Positions 43,733-55,190 of a stretch of DNA of 64,000 nt are shown here, one piece after another. Under the pieces are notes generated by a model. That model did no database searches. It was given only the letters and a program-made list of their open reading frames with translations, and was not told where the DNA came from. The first letter of the stretch is position 1. The number at the start of each line of letters is the position of its first letter. This stretch comes from Silene latifolia. Its lineage: Eukaryota; Streptophyta; Magnoliopsida; Caryophyllales; Caryophyllaceae. The position numbers and the translations under genes are program-made. Location of the stretch: positions 5,548,658-5,612,657 of the forward strand of contig NC_133538.1 in the NCBI RefSeq assembly GCF_048544455.1, read 5' to 3'.

Positions 43733-45157
43733 TGATACGTGCCTTTTATATAGTCTTTTTAGGCCTTTTCATGCTCGTATTTCTATGCTTTTATCGTAGT
43801 TTTATGCTACGAAATACCCTGAATATGCTACTTTGGGTTATTTTGTCTTATTTGCAGGAATGAACCAGAAAGTAGTGAAATCAAGCTTTTTATCGTCTGT
43901 TTTGCATGCATTTGGAGGAAGAGTGAATTTGGAGCGGAATTATAGTTGTCTTGGGATGCGTGAAGCTGTTTCGGAAGCTAAAAAGACAAGTCATAGCTGA
44001 ACTAACGAGAATTATGAGTCAAAGTTAGTTTTCACTCGATCGAGTACTTAACTGGTCGATCGAGTGGTTTTAGGTCAAATAATCAGTCGATCGAGTACTT
44101 TAGTTGGCCGATCGAACAGTTTCATATTAGTGTTTAGTCGATCGAGTATTATTTATGGTCGATCGAACGGTTTAAGCTCTGGTTTGCTCGATCGAGTGGT
44201 TCTAAATCACTCGATCGAGTGGTTTATCCTACGGGCTTGGGCTTTTTAGTTTATTTCCGTCATTAGGTTAAATAAATCCTATTTTCTTATAAATAGGAAG
44301 TTAGGACGTCATTGTAATCTCTCTGTCTCTTCTCTTCTCTTCTCCCCTTTTTCGACACTTAATGCACTGTTCTGTTACTTCGTTCATTCTTATTTTCCGA
44401 ATCCTTACTCTGTAACTTTTTCTTCCCTTTTATTCTTCCTTGTTTCTTTATTGGTTTTATTATTTCTCTATTTAGTTGCCATGTCTTATGTTATTATATT
44501 AGCAATTGCTAGTGTAGTATCCCGAGCCATGCGTAGCTAATTCCTTTAATATGTTAGGACTAGGGAAACCGTGGTAGAAATATGTTAGGATCGACATGAT
44601 TAGATTAGTTTTGCGACAAGAATTGTATTAAGCAATATAATTGTGATTAGGTTGAATGAATGCATGCAGGAGACCGATTAATTAGTTACCCCCGACCTGG
44701 ATCGAAAGATTGGAAGGGAAAGCTTGCTTAATTACAATAGGTGATACCTAATCAGGGCGAAAGCTAAGTTAGGGAGACCCTAGGGCGATTAAAGACCGAA
44801 AGGGTATAATCGTAGGTTTAAGGACCGAAAGGTGACGACCTCGCTCTTCTTATCAATAATTTAATCGACTCAGTTGACCCGATAGTGTAGCTGCCACAGT
44901 AGACCGATTCCTAGCATATTTCTCTCTTTTATCTGATTTACCCTTGTATTTCCTCATTAATTTCTCTCATTCCTTTCCCTCTTGCCTTAGTCTCTTAGTT
45001 TAGTTCAATCAAATCAAACTCCCAATTGTGACATTAGACAGATAGAATGGAAAAGTGAATAGTAAACCGCCTCCCTGTGGAGATCGACCCTACTTACCGC
45101 TGACTTCTGTTAGTAGTGCTTAGGTAATTTATTTTTGGTGCAGAAACGACCGTATCA
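43733..45157 (+). repeat. A3 3' LTR
   Basis: Matches 38805-40231; ends gaccgtatca followed by the TCGGG duplication. Palindromes begin at 44038 and run to 44213 with the same spacing pattern as the 5' copy. Confidence 0.93.
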
Positions 45158-45162
45158 TCGGG

Positions 45163-45785
45163 TTATCTAGTTTAGGCTTAATTGTCAAACTTGGTTGAGA
45201 CCGAGAAGGAGAACTAAGCGAAGGCACCTCTAGTCTTGGGTTTGAAATGGACCTTCGAGAGAAGGAGTGGAATGATCCGGATTTTTATGTGGGCTTAATG
45301 ACTTTAGTTGATGCTTGGCCACCTTGGGAATATGCATATTCTTGGGGTAGTCGGGTGTTAAACTAAGGATACTAACCTCTGAACCCGAGAGGGAGGGTAG
45401 TTTGAAAGGCTAGTATCCAAGTGCGAACCCGGGAGGGGGTGCTTGGCGATTTAGAGACATTTTCCTCCTTACATATTACCCTAATGGCTAATTAATGGAA
45501 TCTTGACGATAAATGCAATTGTCGGTAGGAAATCGAGTCCTAGGCTTCCCATTAATTGAATTACAACCTCATCATTCTAATTGCTCACTTTTAGTTTAAA
45601 TTTGCAATTCTTATTAGTTAGCCTAGTTAATTAGATTTAAAACAAAACTCAACTCAACTCAACTCTTATCGACTTAGCTAAGCACTACAATTGAAATAGA
45701 CTAATATTACATTAGCTCCATGTGGATCTCGACCCCTAAGTGCTACAACTACAACCGTGTACTTGTGGTAAATTTAAAACACATC
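45163..45785 (+). repeat. Athila-like LTR remnant, right piece
   Basis: Continues 38510-38804 across A3. Its tail (ccatgtggatctcgacccctaagtg...aaaacacatca) is like Athila U5 ends in A3 and S1, supporting an LTR end at 45785. Confidence 0.6.
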
Positions 45786-46161
45786 ACTGTAACCTGTTAT
45801 CACGATACCTCCGTCTTAATTAATAGACTAAGACTATTGAATACCCTACCATCAAACAGTAAATAACTCCACTGCATCCCAACCCAACTAAAAGAAGTAG
45901 AGCACTCACCTACACCAAATCGCCACACCAAGGCCCTGTTCTTTCTGGCATTTTAGAGCTGAGTTGAACTGAACTGAACTGAACTGAACTGAACTGAATG
46001 GAGTTGAGCTGAGCTGAACTAAACTGAATGGAGTGGAACTAAACTGAACTGAACTGAATGGAGCTGATATAAACTGAACTGAACTGAATAGAGCTGAATT
46101 GAACTAAGCTGATTCGAGCTGAACAGAACTGGAATAATAATATTAATATAAATATGTAATA
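45786..46161. repeat. Unassigned DNA with degenerate GAACT pentamer run
   Basis: About 145 bp of unassigned DNA, then ggccctgttctttctggca and a degenerate (GAACT)n/(GAGCT)n run at about 45955-46130. This looks like one end of a small transposon or a microsatellite; no matching inverted end was found. Confidence 0.45.
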
Positions 46162-46811
46162 TGTAATACCCAGATATTTTGGGACCCGCAAAGGAACCTT
46201 GGTATGTGTGATAAGACCTTGTGCTAGATGAGAGGCCACTGAGAGTGAATTATGACTATAAAGGGGACCGAGTGTAACTTATACTAGACTTAGTGGAGTT
46301 GTTATAATGTCCGCCTATAGAAGAGTCGTCTTAAAACTGCCATAACTTGAGATCTAAACATAGTATTGATTTGATTCTAATGAGAGGTGATAGCTTATTC
46401 TCTTACGATTCAAACGGTAGGTCAAACACCCAAAATGACCAAGAAAAGAGTGAGATATGACTGTTTTACGAAAACTGGTCATTGCTGAGAATTACGTTGC
46501 ACTCGACCGAGTGAGGGTCACTCGAGCGAGTGGACTCAGACACTCGTGGCTTATCGTCATTAGAGGTGATATCTTATCCCCTTATCCTCATTCCTTCTAT
46601 CTTCTTCCTTCTCACTCCAAATGTTCTCTCATGCCGCTAAAACCTCCATAAACGCTCTTACATGGGATTCAAGCTTGCTTTCATGGATTGTTCATCCTTT
46701 TCCTTCCTTCATCAACATTTGTAAGTTAATATCCACCCTTCTTTATTAGTTTAAACCCTAACTTTTGGGGGTTTTGTATTGGGTAATTAAGTAGTAATTA
46801 GTATATGTAAT
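46162..46811 (+). repeat. Chromovirus-like LTR start, truncated
   Basis: Begins TGTAATACCCAGATATTTTG. Two palindrome-type motifs, ACTCGACCGAGT (centre 46505) and ACTCGAGCGAGT (centre 46524), 19 bp apart. It is interrupted at 46812 by an Athila-like LTR. Family inferred from the TGTAATACCC start only. Confidence 0.45.
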
Positions 46812-47930
46812 TGATGCGAGGCCGCTAAGTGTTCACAAATTAATAGATGTGGTCGTTGGTCACGGTCGAATCAAAACACAATTTATAGCTTAACAAGCAA
46901 CTCTACAATTAGTAAAGAGGCAAGTAAAGGTCGGATCCCAAGGGACGGGAGTTGAAATGAGATTTCTATTGTAACTAGTGGTGTCTAAGGGATGTCACAA
47001 ATTGGGTTGATGTAGAAGGTTACTAAACTAGAATAACAATGAAAATAAACAAGCAAGATGAATTAAAGGGGTGTAAACAATTGATTAAAGGCACTAAGGT
47101 GTCATGGGGTCATAGGGGAATCATGGCATATGACCATACAAACATGTTCTCAATTTATAAGCAAGCAATTATTGTTGTGATGGATTGAGTTGGGTTATAT
47201 CTTACAATCCTAGGAAAGTTTGGGTCCCGGAGCCGAATCGATTAGATTGTACAACACCTACAAGTCGACTTAATCTTCCCTACTCAACAACATGCATGGT
47301 CTAATGAGACTCGAGTTGGGTTATGTCTTACAAGTCTCATTGAAAAGATAGGAGATGATAGTAAATGCAAGGATTCATAGGCTTAGCATTTCATCAAATA
47401 TAACATGTGCATGAGTTGAGATCAAAACAAGCAAGCAAATAAAACATGAAAGCATATTAATTTAAGCATGAATCATTCCCCATGTTGGTTTCCCCTAATC
47501 ACCCATTAACCCTAGCTAAGAGACTACTCACTCATCATCATGTTGATCATGCTAGCAAGGTTGTCAATCATACCAACAATATGAAACATGATGAATAAAT
47601 GAAAGTAATTAACAATAATTAAAAAGGGATTAAGAGATTATACCTACTAATGATTCCAATAATAAAGCAAGAATAATAGAAGTACTTGAATGCTAGATTG
47701 AGAGGTTGTCAATCTCCCAATAATAACCCAAATAATCTTCAATTACCCAAAATAAAGGATGAACAAAAGAGAGATTAAAGAACTAAAAGCCAAGACCATG
47801 AATTTTAATTTTGATGATTTTCATAAAATTGTTTGTAAACAATAATTAGGGTTTGCGAAAAAATATAATCGGCTGGAATTTTTTTTTGAGCCAAGTCGGC
47901 AATTGTCCCCTTCAGCTCTTGGAAGCAGAG
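46812..47930 (-). repeat. Athila-like LTR in minus orientation
   Basis: Starts TGATGCGAGGCCGCTAAGTG on plus. Minus-strand text CTCCCGTCCCTTGGGATCCG near 46930 is typical of an Athila U5 end, and accaacatggggaatgattc-type text follows. The right end is not clear; sequence passes into R2 near 47930. The preceding five bases are GTAAT, but no matching duplication was found. Confidence 0.45.
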
Positions 47931-48898
47931 GCCACGTCAGGGCTGGCAGAAGGTCTCTTCCTTTTGGCGCTTTGGAGGATGATTTCTAAAGGATCAACTT
48001 TTGAACCTGCAAGCAGATGTAGTCTCTGGCGTCAGGACAACTAAGGCATTAATAAAAGTTGCCAAGTGAAACGATTGTGGTATGCTCACCAGAAGACATG
48101 TTGTGAGCTGATTGAAGAGGGTTGGAAGAGGAAGTAGGTGAAAAACCAGGGAGCAGGTCTGGGAACTTTCTCTCAGATTTAGAGATACTGAACAATTTGC
48201 TGCAGTCAGTGATCTTGGCACCAATGCGGGTCAGGTCACAGGGGCCTGCACGAAGACGATGAAGTAAGCTAGTAAACAGCGAGATAAAGTAAATCAGGTG
48301 ACAGGAAGGCTACTTACTCGAAGTTATAACCCATTTCTCGAAGTGTAATCGGCAGAAGGCTGGATGGAGTCCTTCCTCACAAAGAAGAAGGCCTCAAACC
48401 ATTTCTCATCACGGGATTTGGAAACGTGTCTGAAGGGAGCCTCTCCACGGCCCCGAAATGAGAATTGCCCCTACCCAGGGACCTGATGTTGTACATATGG
48501 GCTAGATCGCCCAGAGTGATAGAGTTACCAGTGTTCTGACCGGCGGCCAGGGAGTAAAGAAGAACCCTCCAGATGGCGGCATAAATTTGTGCCATGGCGA
48601 AATTATTCGTAAAGATGAAGTCTTGGATGAGTTTGGGAAAAGGAAAACGAAGGCCATATTTAAACGGGTACAAATAAAAGCAGACTCATCCGGGACGAAG
48701 GGCGTCGGCTTTCTGACCCGGTTCAGGGATGGCAATATCCACCCTGTTACCAAGACCAAGGAAACCCTTGATCGTGGGAATGTCGGCAGCAGTCAAGGCA
48801 GAGTCGCAGTCGTGGGGATACTTAAAGAGTCCCCGAGAAGTAAATGTTGGGTCAAGGTTGCGGTCAACGGGTGCGGAGGTTGATCGATTTTTACCCAT
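47931..48898 (-). pseudogene. R2 antisense accessory gene remnant
   Basis: ATG at 48898 (MGKNRSTSAPVDRNLDPTF). The frame runs to a TGA at 48686-48688 (probably from CGA) and continues in the same frame with VCFYLYPFKYGLRFPFPKLI, MAQIYAAIWRVLLYSLAAG, then after a shift WFEAFFFVRKDSIQPSADY. These follow the Transposase_28-like landmarks of the R1 gene (FCIFEWAFKAGCKLPF, IVWKLIHSVE, SWAKTFLFIR). A splice donor (cga/GTAAGT near 48316) and a second exon around 48240-48090 (CDLTRIGAKITDCSKLF...) are likely. Exon 3 is cut near 47990. It belongs to the same gene family but a different branch. Not functional. Confidence 0.65.
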
Positions 48899-49232
48899 GG
48901 TGGAAAAGAGAAAATGGAAATTAAAGGAGAAAAAGGGAAGAATACCTGGTGAAAGAGACGGAGGGGAGTGGAACAATGAAGCCGACAAGATGAAAGAGGA
49001 GGGAAGTTGAGGGTTTAGAGAGAGGGAGAGTTTTTGAAATGGTTTGGAGTAAATGAAAGTACAAAGTGGGGTTGGGATTATAAAGAGGAGAGAGGGAGTA
49101 GAGTGCGAGAAAAGAGGAGTGGGGCGGCTGACGTGATGGAGCTTCATGAAAAGAAGTATAAATGACGGCTTAGGGTTTTAGCATTTGATCACGTAAATTC
49201 CTTGTTCGACACCTCGAAGCGTACCTCACAAG
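48899..49232. other. R2 spacer between antisense gene and polypurine tract
   Basis: Purine-rich on plus (5' leader side of the antisense gene, pyrimidine-rich on its own strand). No clear TATA box equal to that of R1 and R3. Small ORFs here are compositional. Confidence 0.45.
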
Positions 49233-49247
49233 GAATTTGGGGCAAAC
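49233..49247 (+). promoter_or_regulatory. Polypurine tract before the R2 LTR
   Basis: GAATTTGGGGCAAAC precedes TGTTTGGGC; compare AAGGGGCAAT/TGTTAGGCCC in R1. Confidence 0.6.
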
Positions 49248-49894
49248 TGTTTGGGCTAAAAATAGCATAATAAGAAAGGCCCACTTAATGAAATAAAAGG
49301 CTATGGGAGGAGTGATAAGGAGGAAGGAAGCCCGTAATTAGGGAAAGGGGGAACAGGCTGAAAGAGGACCACGGGCCCATCAGAGGAGACGTCTGGATTA
49401 AGGAAAGGCAAGTTAGGGAGAAGTTAGGGAGATCAGGGAGAATTGGGAAAGGCGGCCGAGTTTGGAAAGAGTTCTTATGGAAATTATATTCCCTTTCCAT
49501 AATCAAAGTAGGACATATCTAGGGTTCTCACCCTATAAATAGCCAAGGAAGCAAATCAAGAAGGACATTCAACAACGCATCCACACACATACTTACGCTA
49601 AGGCATTAGCACATTCTTATACCCAAATATACATCCGTCCAAGATCTTGCAGGCCTGACACCTCACGCCAGCAGGATTAGTTCTACGTTTCAATTGTAAT
49701 CGTCCTCCTATTCAAGTATAGTGCGATATTTGGCAGGGTACCGTCCCTCCCGCGGTTGTTCCCATATTGGGTTTTCCGCGTCACCAAATCTTACGTGTCA
49801 ATTTACATTACGCATTTTATTTCTCTATTTACTTATGAACATACGAACAATCATACGATCAACCAACGAGTAAGACCGCATTGACCCTAATCAA
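49248..49894 (+). repeat. Retand-like LTR (R2 3' LTR, adjoining R3 internal region)
   Basis: Starts TGTTTGGGCTAAAAATAGC; TATAAATA at 49530-49537 (caccctataaatagcc). Its tail includes tgggttttccgcgtcaccaa, typical of Tat-type U5. It lies between R2's antisense gene and R3's gag, so it serves as the left LTR of R3 too, although its sequence does not resemble the R3 3' LTR. The right end at 49894 is approximate. Confidence 0.55.
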
Positions 49895-49987
49895 CCAATT
49901 CGGTAAAAAATACCTACACCCCCATCGTGGGGCATCTAGCTCAAAAATAATCAAAACCCATAACCAAATAACACAAAAACTTGAGAA

Positions 49988-51961
49988 ATGACAGGAGATA
50001 GTATTGAATAACAACTGACTGCCGCCCAAAAACAATTGTTGGAAAGGTAACAGTTGAAACAGAAATTAGCTCAGGCTGAAGCAGAAGTTGCAAAATTAAA
50101 GGAATCAGAATCCAGCCTGAAACTGAAGCTAGGAGAGAAAACTTCAGGATCAAAGTTGAAACTTCAACCTGGCACACCATTCTCCTCAATCATCAGGAAC
50201 ATTGATTTCTCCAACTTTGGCACTCCTACTCCACCAAAGTCCAAAGCAGGAGAAGAAACAAACTCAGAGGAAATCCCAAATGAAGAAACACCACCAGATC
50301 AAACCAACACAGCAATCATGATGACAATGCTCCAGGAAATTCAAAAACTCCATGAAAGATTTGAAAAGATTCCTGGAGTCCCTACCCCAATTGAAGAAGC
50401 AAATCCAGAAAGCTATGCTGATTCACTCTTTGTGGATGAAATAGCAAGAATAGAACTACCAAAGAAATTTGTGGTTCCCTCAATGAGAATCTATGATGGG
50501 ACCACAGATCCACAAAATCATGTAGCCTATTACAAGCAAAGGATGTTAGCAACATCTATTACAAGCGAACTACGACAAGTATGCATGTGCAAGGGATTTG
50601 GGACAACCCTGAATGGGCCTGCCTTGCAATGGTACATAAACCTGCCAAACGGAAGTATCAAGTCCTTTGCTGACCTGGTCAACTCCTTCAACCATAAGTT
50701 TGCCAGTAGCAGGGAACTAGAGAAGAGATCCAGTGACTTATACAGGATCAAGCAAAATCCTGGTGAATCAATTAGATCCTACATAACAAGATTCAACAAG
50801 GAAAAGGTGTCAATCCCCATATGTGATGTTGGAACAGCCGTGGAAGCTTTTAGACAAGGGCTACCCCTGGATAGTGACTTCTATGATGCAATGACCATGA
50901 AGCACTGTCATACCTTTGAAGATATCCAGGCGTTAGCCATAGGCTATATTCGGCTGGAAGAAGATAAAGGCTACAAGGCAGACAACACTGACAACAATTC
51001 AGGATATGACAAAGTCAACAGAAAAAGTTCCAACCATAGAGGGAGCAGTTCCAGGCCATCCCCTTACACAAGACCTGATAGATCAGAAGTCAACTACACA
51101 CATGAAAAACGAAGTAACTCCTATACTTATCCCCCTATCCAAGAATATAACTTCTCTGTTGACATTGCAGGACTAATCAAGAGACTTGACATTATGGGAG
51201 ACATTGTCAAATGGCCAAAGAAGTCAGACAACCCCAACTCAAGGAAGGATACTACAAGATGGTGTAAATTCCACATGGATATAGGGCACACAACAGAAGA
51301 ATGCCCGGGATTGCGCAGGCAAGTGGCCTACCTGCTAAAGAAGGGATATCTGAAAGACTTGATGCTAATAAAGAACAGGGAAGATGATGGAACAAGGAAG
51401 AACCCAGAAAGGCAACAACGTGACCTACCCCCAGCACCACCCATCTATGAGGTTAAATTCATCTATGGAGGATCTGAGATTTGTGGCCTGACCAGTTCAG
51501 CTGCAAAGAAAATTGCCAGGGAGTCAAAAATGAAATCTCCTTTTAAACCTAGAAATTTACCTCAAATTACTTTTGACGACACTGATATGCAGGGTATTCC
51601 CGATCTATACCATGGTAGCCTGGTTATCACCGTGCAAATAGGAACTGCACGTGTTCTGAGAATCCTGGTAGATGGAGGCAGCTCAGTGAACCTGATCATG
51701 CTTGATGTCATTAAAGCAATGAAGATTGATGAAAGTCAAATCATAAATAAGTCTAATGTCCTGGTAAGATTCAGTGGAGAAACAAGGAATACACTGGGAG
51801 AAATACACCTGCCCACATATGTGGAAGGAGTCTTCTCATACAAAAGATTTGGAGTCCTGGACTGCCTGTCATCCTACAATGCCATCCTAGGAATACCATG
51901 GATCCACAATGTGAGGGCTATACCCTCCACCTACCACCAATGCATCAAGATACCAACATAA
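49988..51961 (+). pseudogene. R3 gag-protease
   Basis: ATG 49988 is followed by two in-frame TAA codons (50009 and 50048, both likely from CAA); the frame is then open for 635 codons to 51961. Order: coiled-coil-like start (LAQAEAEVAKLKESES), gag core about residues 150-300 after 50054 (MRIYDGTTDPQNHVAYYKQR, WYINLPNGSIKSFADLVNSF, YRIKQNPGESIRSYITRFN), zinc finger WCKFHMDIGHTTEECPGLRR (about 400), and retropepsin with ILVDGGSSVNLIM (about 540) and YNAILGIPWIHNV. The TAA at 51959-51961 falls before the RT region, also probably from CAA. Packages and processes the element in functional relatives. Confidence 0.85.
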
Positions 51962-54298
51962 TGGGGAGTAGCAACCATAAAAGGTGAACAAAAATCTGCC
52001 CAGGAATGTTATACTGAGTCATTGAAACCCTCCAAGGCAGGTAAGTCTCTCGCCTAGCAATTACAGTACCCTGTCAGGACAACTTATGTGGCAGAAACCA
52101 AAATGGAGACAGATCAAGTAATTTTAGACCCTGAGTATCTTGACAGGCATGTACTGATAAGATCTGATGTCCCTGACAACATCAGACCAGAATTAGTAAG
52201 CTTTCTTAAAAATAAATCTTCATGTTTGCCTGGTCACATTTTGATATGACTGGTATAGACGCAAATATCATTACACATAAACTAAATATTGACAAATCTT
52301 ATAAGCCTGTGCAACAGAAAAGAAGAAAGTTTGCCTCTGAACGAAATGTTATTATTAATGAAGAAGTGGACAAACTACTGGATATGGGAATGATAAGAGA
52401 AGTCATGTACCCTGACTGGATAGCCAATGTGGTAGTAGTATAAAAAAAGAATGGGGTAAATAGAGAGTCTGTGTAGACTACACAGACCTCAACAAGGCCT
52501 GCCCAAAAGACCCATTTCCACTCCCTCACATAGACGCAATGGTAGATGCTACAGCAGGACATGAACTACTAACATTTATGGATACCTGAAGTGGATTCAA
52601 CCAGATTAAGATGCACCCATCTGACCAGGAACACACTGCATTCATCGCGGAAAGAGGCATATACTGCTACACAGCAATGCCCTTTGGTCTAAAGAATGCA
52701 TGGGGCAACATACCAACGCCTGGTCAATATGAAGTTCAAAGATCAAATATGGGATACAATGGAAGTTTATATTGATGACATGGTGGTCAAATCAAAAAAG
52801 GCTGAAGGCCATGTCAGGGATCTAGAAATAGCTTTCAAGATCCTGGAAAAATTCAACATGAAGCTCAATCCTTCTAAATGCCATTTTGGAGTTTCTTCAG
52901 GCAAATTTCTAGGATACATAGTGACCAAAAGAGGAATAGAAGCCAGCCCAGAACAAATAAAAGCTATACTGGAATTAGAATCTCCCAAGTCAGTCAAAGA
53001 CATTCAAAAGCTGACAGGACGAGTTTCAGCCCTGAACAGATTCATATCCAGATCATCAGAAAGATGCAGGTCTTTCTATGACCTCGTCAGGAAAAACAAG
53101 TCATTCAAATGGTTGCCTGAACATGGAGCAACCTTCCAAGATCTAAAAGCATACCTGACTACACCTCCACTACTTGCCAAACCAGACAAAGGAGAACCTC
53201 TGACGGTCTACCTATCTGTCACAGAGACAGCAGTAAGTAGAGTCCTGACTAAGGAAATTGATAGCCAACAGCATCCAGTCTATTATGTAAGTAAGAGTCT
53301 CCTAGATGCAGAAACTAGGTATGGCTTACTTGAAAAGTATGTACTTGCTTTAGTCATATCCTGCACCAAACCTAGACCTTATTTTGAAAGTCACCCAATT
53401 ATTGTCAGAACCAACCTGCCTATCAAATCTGTCCTGAGAAAACCTGAGTTGTCAGGCAGAATGGCAAAATGGTCGTCAAATCAAAGACCTATGACATAAC
53501 CTTTGAACCCAGGACATCAATTAAGTCTCAGGCATTAGCAGACTTCGTGGCTGAATTCAGTCCTACCCTAGAACCAGACCTCATAAAAGAGGTCAATCAC
53601 CTTGACACCCATAAGTCAGACCAGGAATGGACCCTACATGTAGATGGAGCAACAAATATGAAAGGAACTGGCCTAGGACTAGTATTGAAATCACCACAGG
53701 GAGACCCTAATTGCACATGCTATTAGTTGTGAATTCAAAGCCACAAACAATGAAGCTGAGTATGAAGCCCTGATAGCTGGACTTAAGGTATGCATAGAAC
53801 TTGGTGTAGCAAACCTCAAGGTAAAAATTAACTCTCTCTTAATTTCCAATCAAGTCAAAGGAATATATGCAGGAAAGGATTCAAAAATGGTACTTTATTT
53901 AGAATATGTCAAAAACCTTTGCAAAAAATTCAAATCCTTTGACATTGACCAAATACCAAGGGACCTAATTACCCAGGCTGATGCCCTAGCCAGCCTGGGA
54001 TCAAACTTCAGCTCTGCTGTATTTGATAAAACACCCATTGTCCACCTGTTGGAACCAACCATAGAAAGGTCTGATCAAACTTGTCCCATTCATGAGGACA
54101 CAACTTCTTGGACCAAGCCATACTATGATTGGGAAAGCCTGATCAACCTAAAATGTAGGCAAGCTAGCTCCCACATGGGAAGGACCATACCTAATTGATT
54201 CAATAGTAGGACAAGGAGCTTACAGGCTGCAAACTTTGGAAGGAGAAATGATCCCCAGATCCTGGAACATTTCCCACTTAAAGTTATTTCATGTTTAA
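51962..54298 (+). pseudogene. R3 RT, RNase H, second RNase H and integrase stub
   Basis: RT pieces: [20 protein letters not shown] (then a stop), DYTDLNKACPKDPFPLPHID, MPFGLKNA, a shift, and the catalytic VYIDDMVVKS. RNase H follows (SVTETAVSRVLTKEIDSQQH). A second, archaeal-type RNase H (LHVDGATNMKGTGLGLVLK; NNEAEYEALIAGLKV; DALASLGS) marks the Tat lineage. After SWTKPYYDW (about 54115-54131) the text jumps to the end of the integrase (NVGKLAPTWEGPYLIDSI...), so about 1 kb holding the zinc region and DDE core is missing. At least five other breaks. Confidence 0.85.
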
Positions 54299-54532
54299 AC
54301 CAAAAACAGGTAAAACTATCAACTCCTTATATGTTTCAATAGAATCTTATAGCAAACCCCCTACAAAATATGCCTTCCTGCTATTTGCCAATTTGCCTGA
54401 AAACATGCCTATTATTTTTTAGCTCTGCCTAGTCTGCTTATTTAAATCATATTATATCAAATCCTGAAAACTTGTTTCACGCCTTCTTTTCATTAGTTAC
54501 GTACTATACTTAGGCTTAAAAAAATATTCAGG
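54299..54532 (+). other. R3 3' non-coding start
   Basis: Follows the pol stop, AT-rich. No feature recognised. Confidence 0.5.
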
Positions 54533-54540
54533 ATTGAGGG

Positions 54541-55182
54541 TTGAGTAGGCAATGGGCCGTGCTGGGTCGGCCCGTCGTGCCTTCCCCCAAAATTGGCCTA
54601 GCCCAGGCACGTATATTGGGCTCCTCGGGCCGTGCCGTGCCAGGCCCGCTGATTCAAGCCTACGCCGTGGCCCACTCAAGGCACGGCCATTTTCGTGCTC
54701 GGGCCGTGCCTGGCCCATGGGCTTTTCGTGCCTTCTCCGTGGGCCGGCCCATGTGCTTTAATATTTTTTTTATTTTAAAAGAAAACGTTATATAATTAAT
54801 ATATTTTTAATACTTTTTGTTTAATAAATGATGATTAATGGTTTAAATATATACTTGATTAAATATTAATGTACTTTTTGTTTAATAAATGATAATTAAT
54901 GGTTTAAATATATATTTTATTAAATATTAATGTAATTTTTGTTTAATAAATAATGATCAAAGGGTCATTCTTCGTGCTGGGCCGTGCCAAGCCCGTCGTG
55001 CCTGGTGCGTGCCGGGCTGCACCGTGCCTGGGCACGGATTTTTGAAAAAAATCGCGCCGGAGCCCGTCTAAAGCCCATTTGTGCCGTGCCCGTGCTTCCT
55101 CGATTTTCTCGCCGGGCCGGGCCGTGTCGTGCCGTTCCTGACCGTGCCGCCCACCGGCCCGCGGCCCTTTATGCCAACTCTA
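54541..55182. mobile_element. H1: non-autonomous hAT-type transposon
   Basis: 642 bp with imperfect inverted ends: left TTGAGTAGGCAATGGGCC, right (inverted) TAGAGTTGGCATAAAGGGCC. Flanked by an 8-bp duplication with one mismatch (ATTGAGGG 54533-54540; ACTGAGGG 55183-55190). GC-rich sub-terminal arms full of gggccgtgcc words, and an AT-rich centre with a 61-bp repeat (54813, 54874, 54935). No transposase. 8-bp duplications and short inverted ends point to hAT. Confidence 0.78.
54785..54957. repeat. 61-bp tandem repeat in H1 centre
   Basis: Text tttttgtttaataaatgatg begins near 54813, 54874 and 54935; about 2.7 AT-rich copies. Confidence 0.75.
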
Positions 55183-55190
55183 ACTGAGGG

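Larger units (their letters stand above)
38805..45157 (+). mobile_element. A3: complete non-autonomous Athila-like element
   Basis: 6353 bp with LTRs of 1427 and 1425 bp, flanked by perfect TCGGG duplications (38800-38804, 45158-45162). Internal parts: primer site, short gag-type gene, no protease/RT/integrase, 3' non-coding region with palindrome array and three polypurine-like sites. The LTRs differ at roughly 2 percent by eye. Related to A2, which it would need, or a relative, for enzymes. Confidence 0.93.

Noticed and set aside
47853-49010. Small plus-strand ORFs as host genes
   Set aside because: They are antisense to the R2 accessory gene or its leader and show no domain.
54541-55182. 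GC-rich CpG island or promoter
   Set aside because: The GC-rich words are mirrored as inverted arms of a transposon with an 8-bp duplication.
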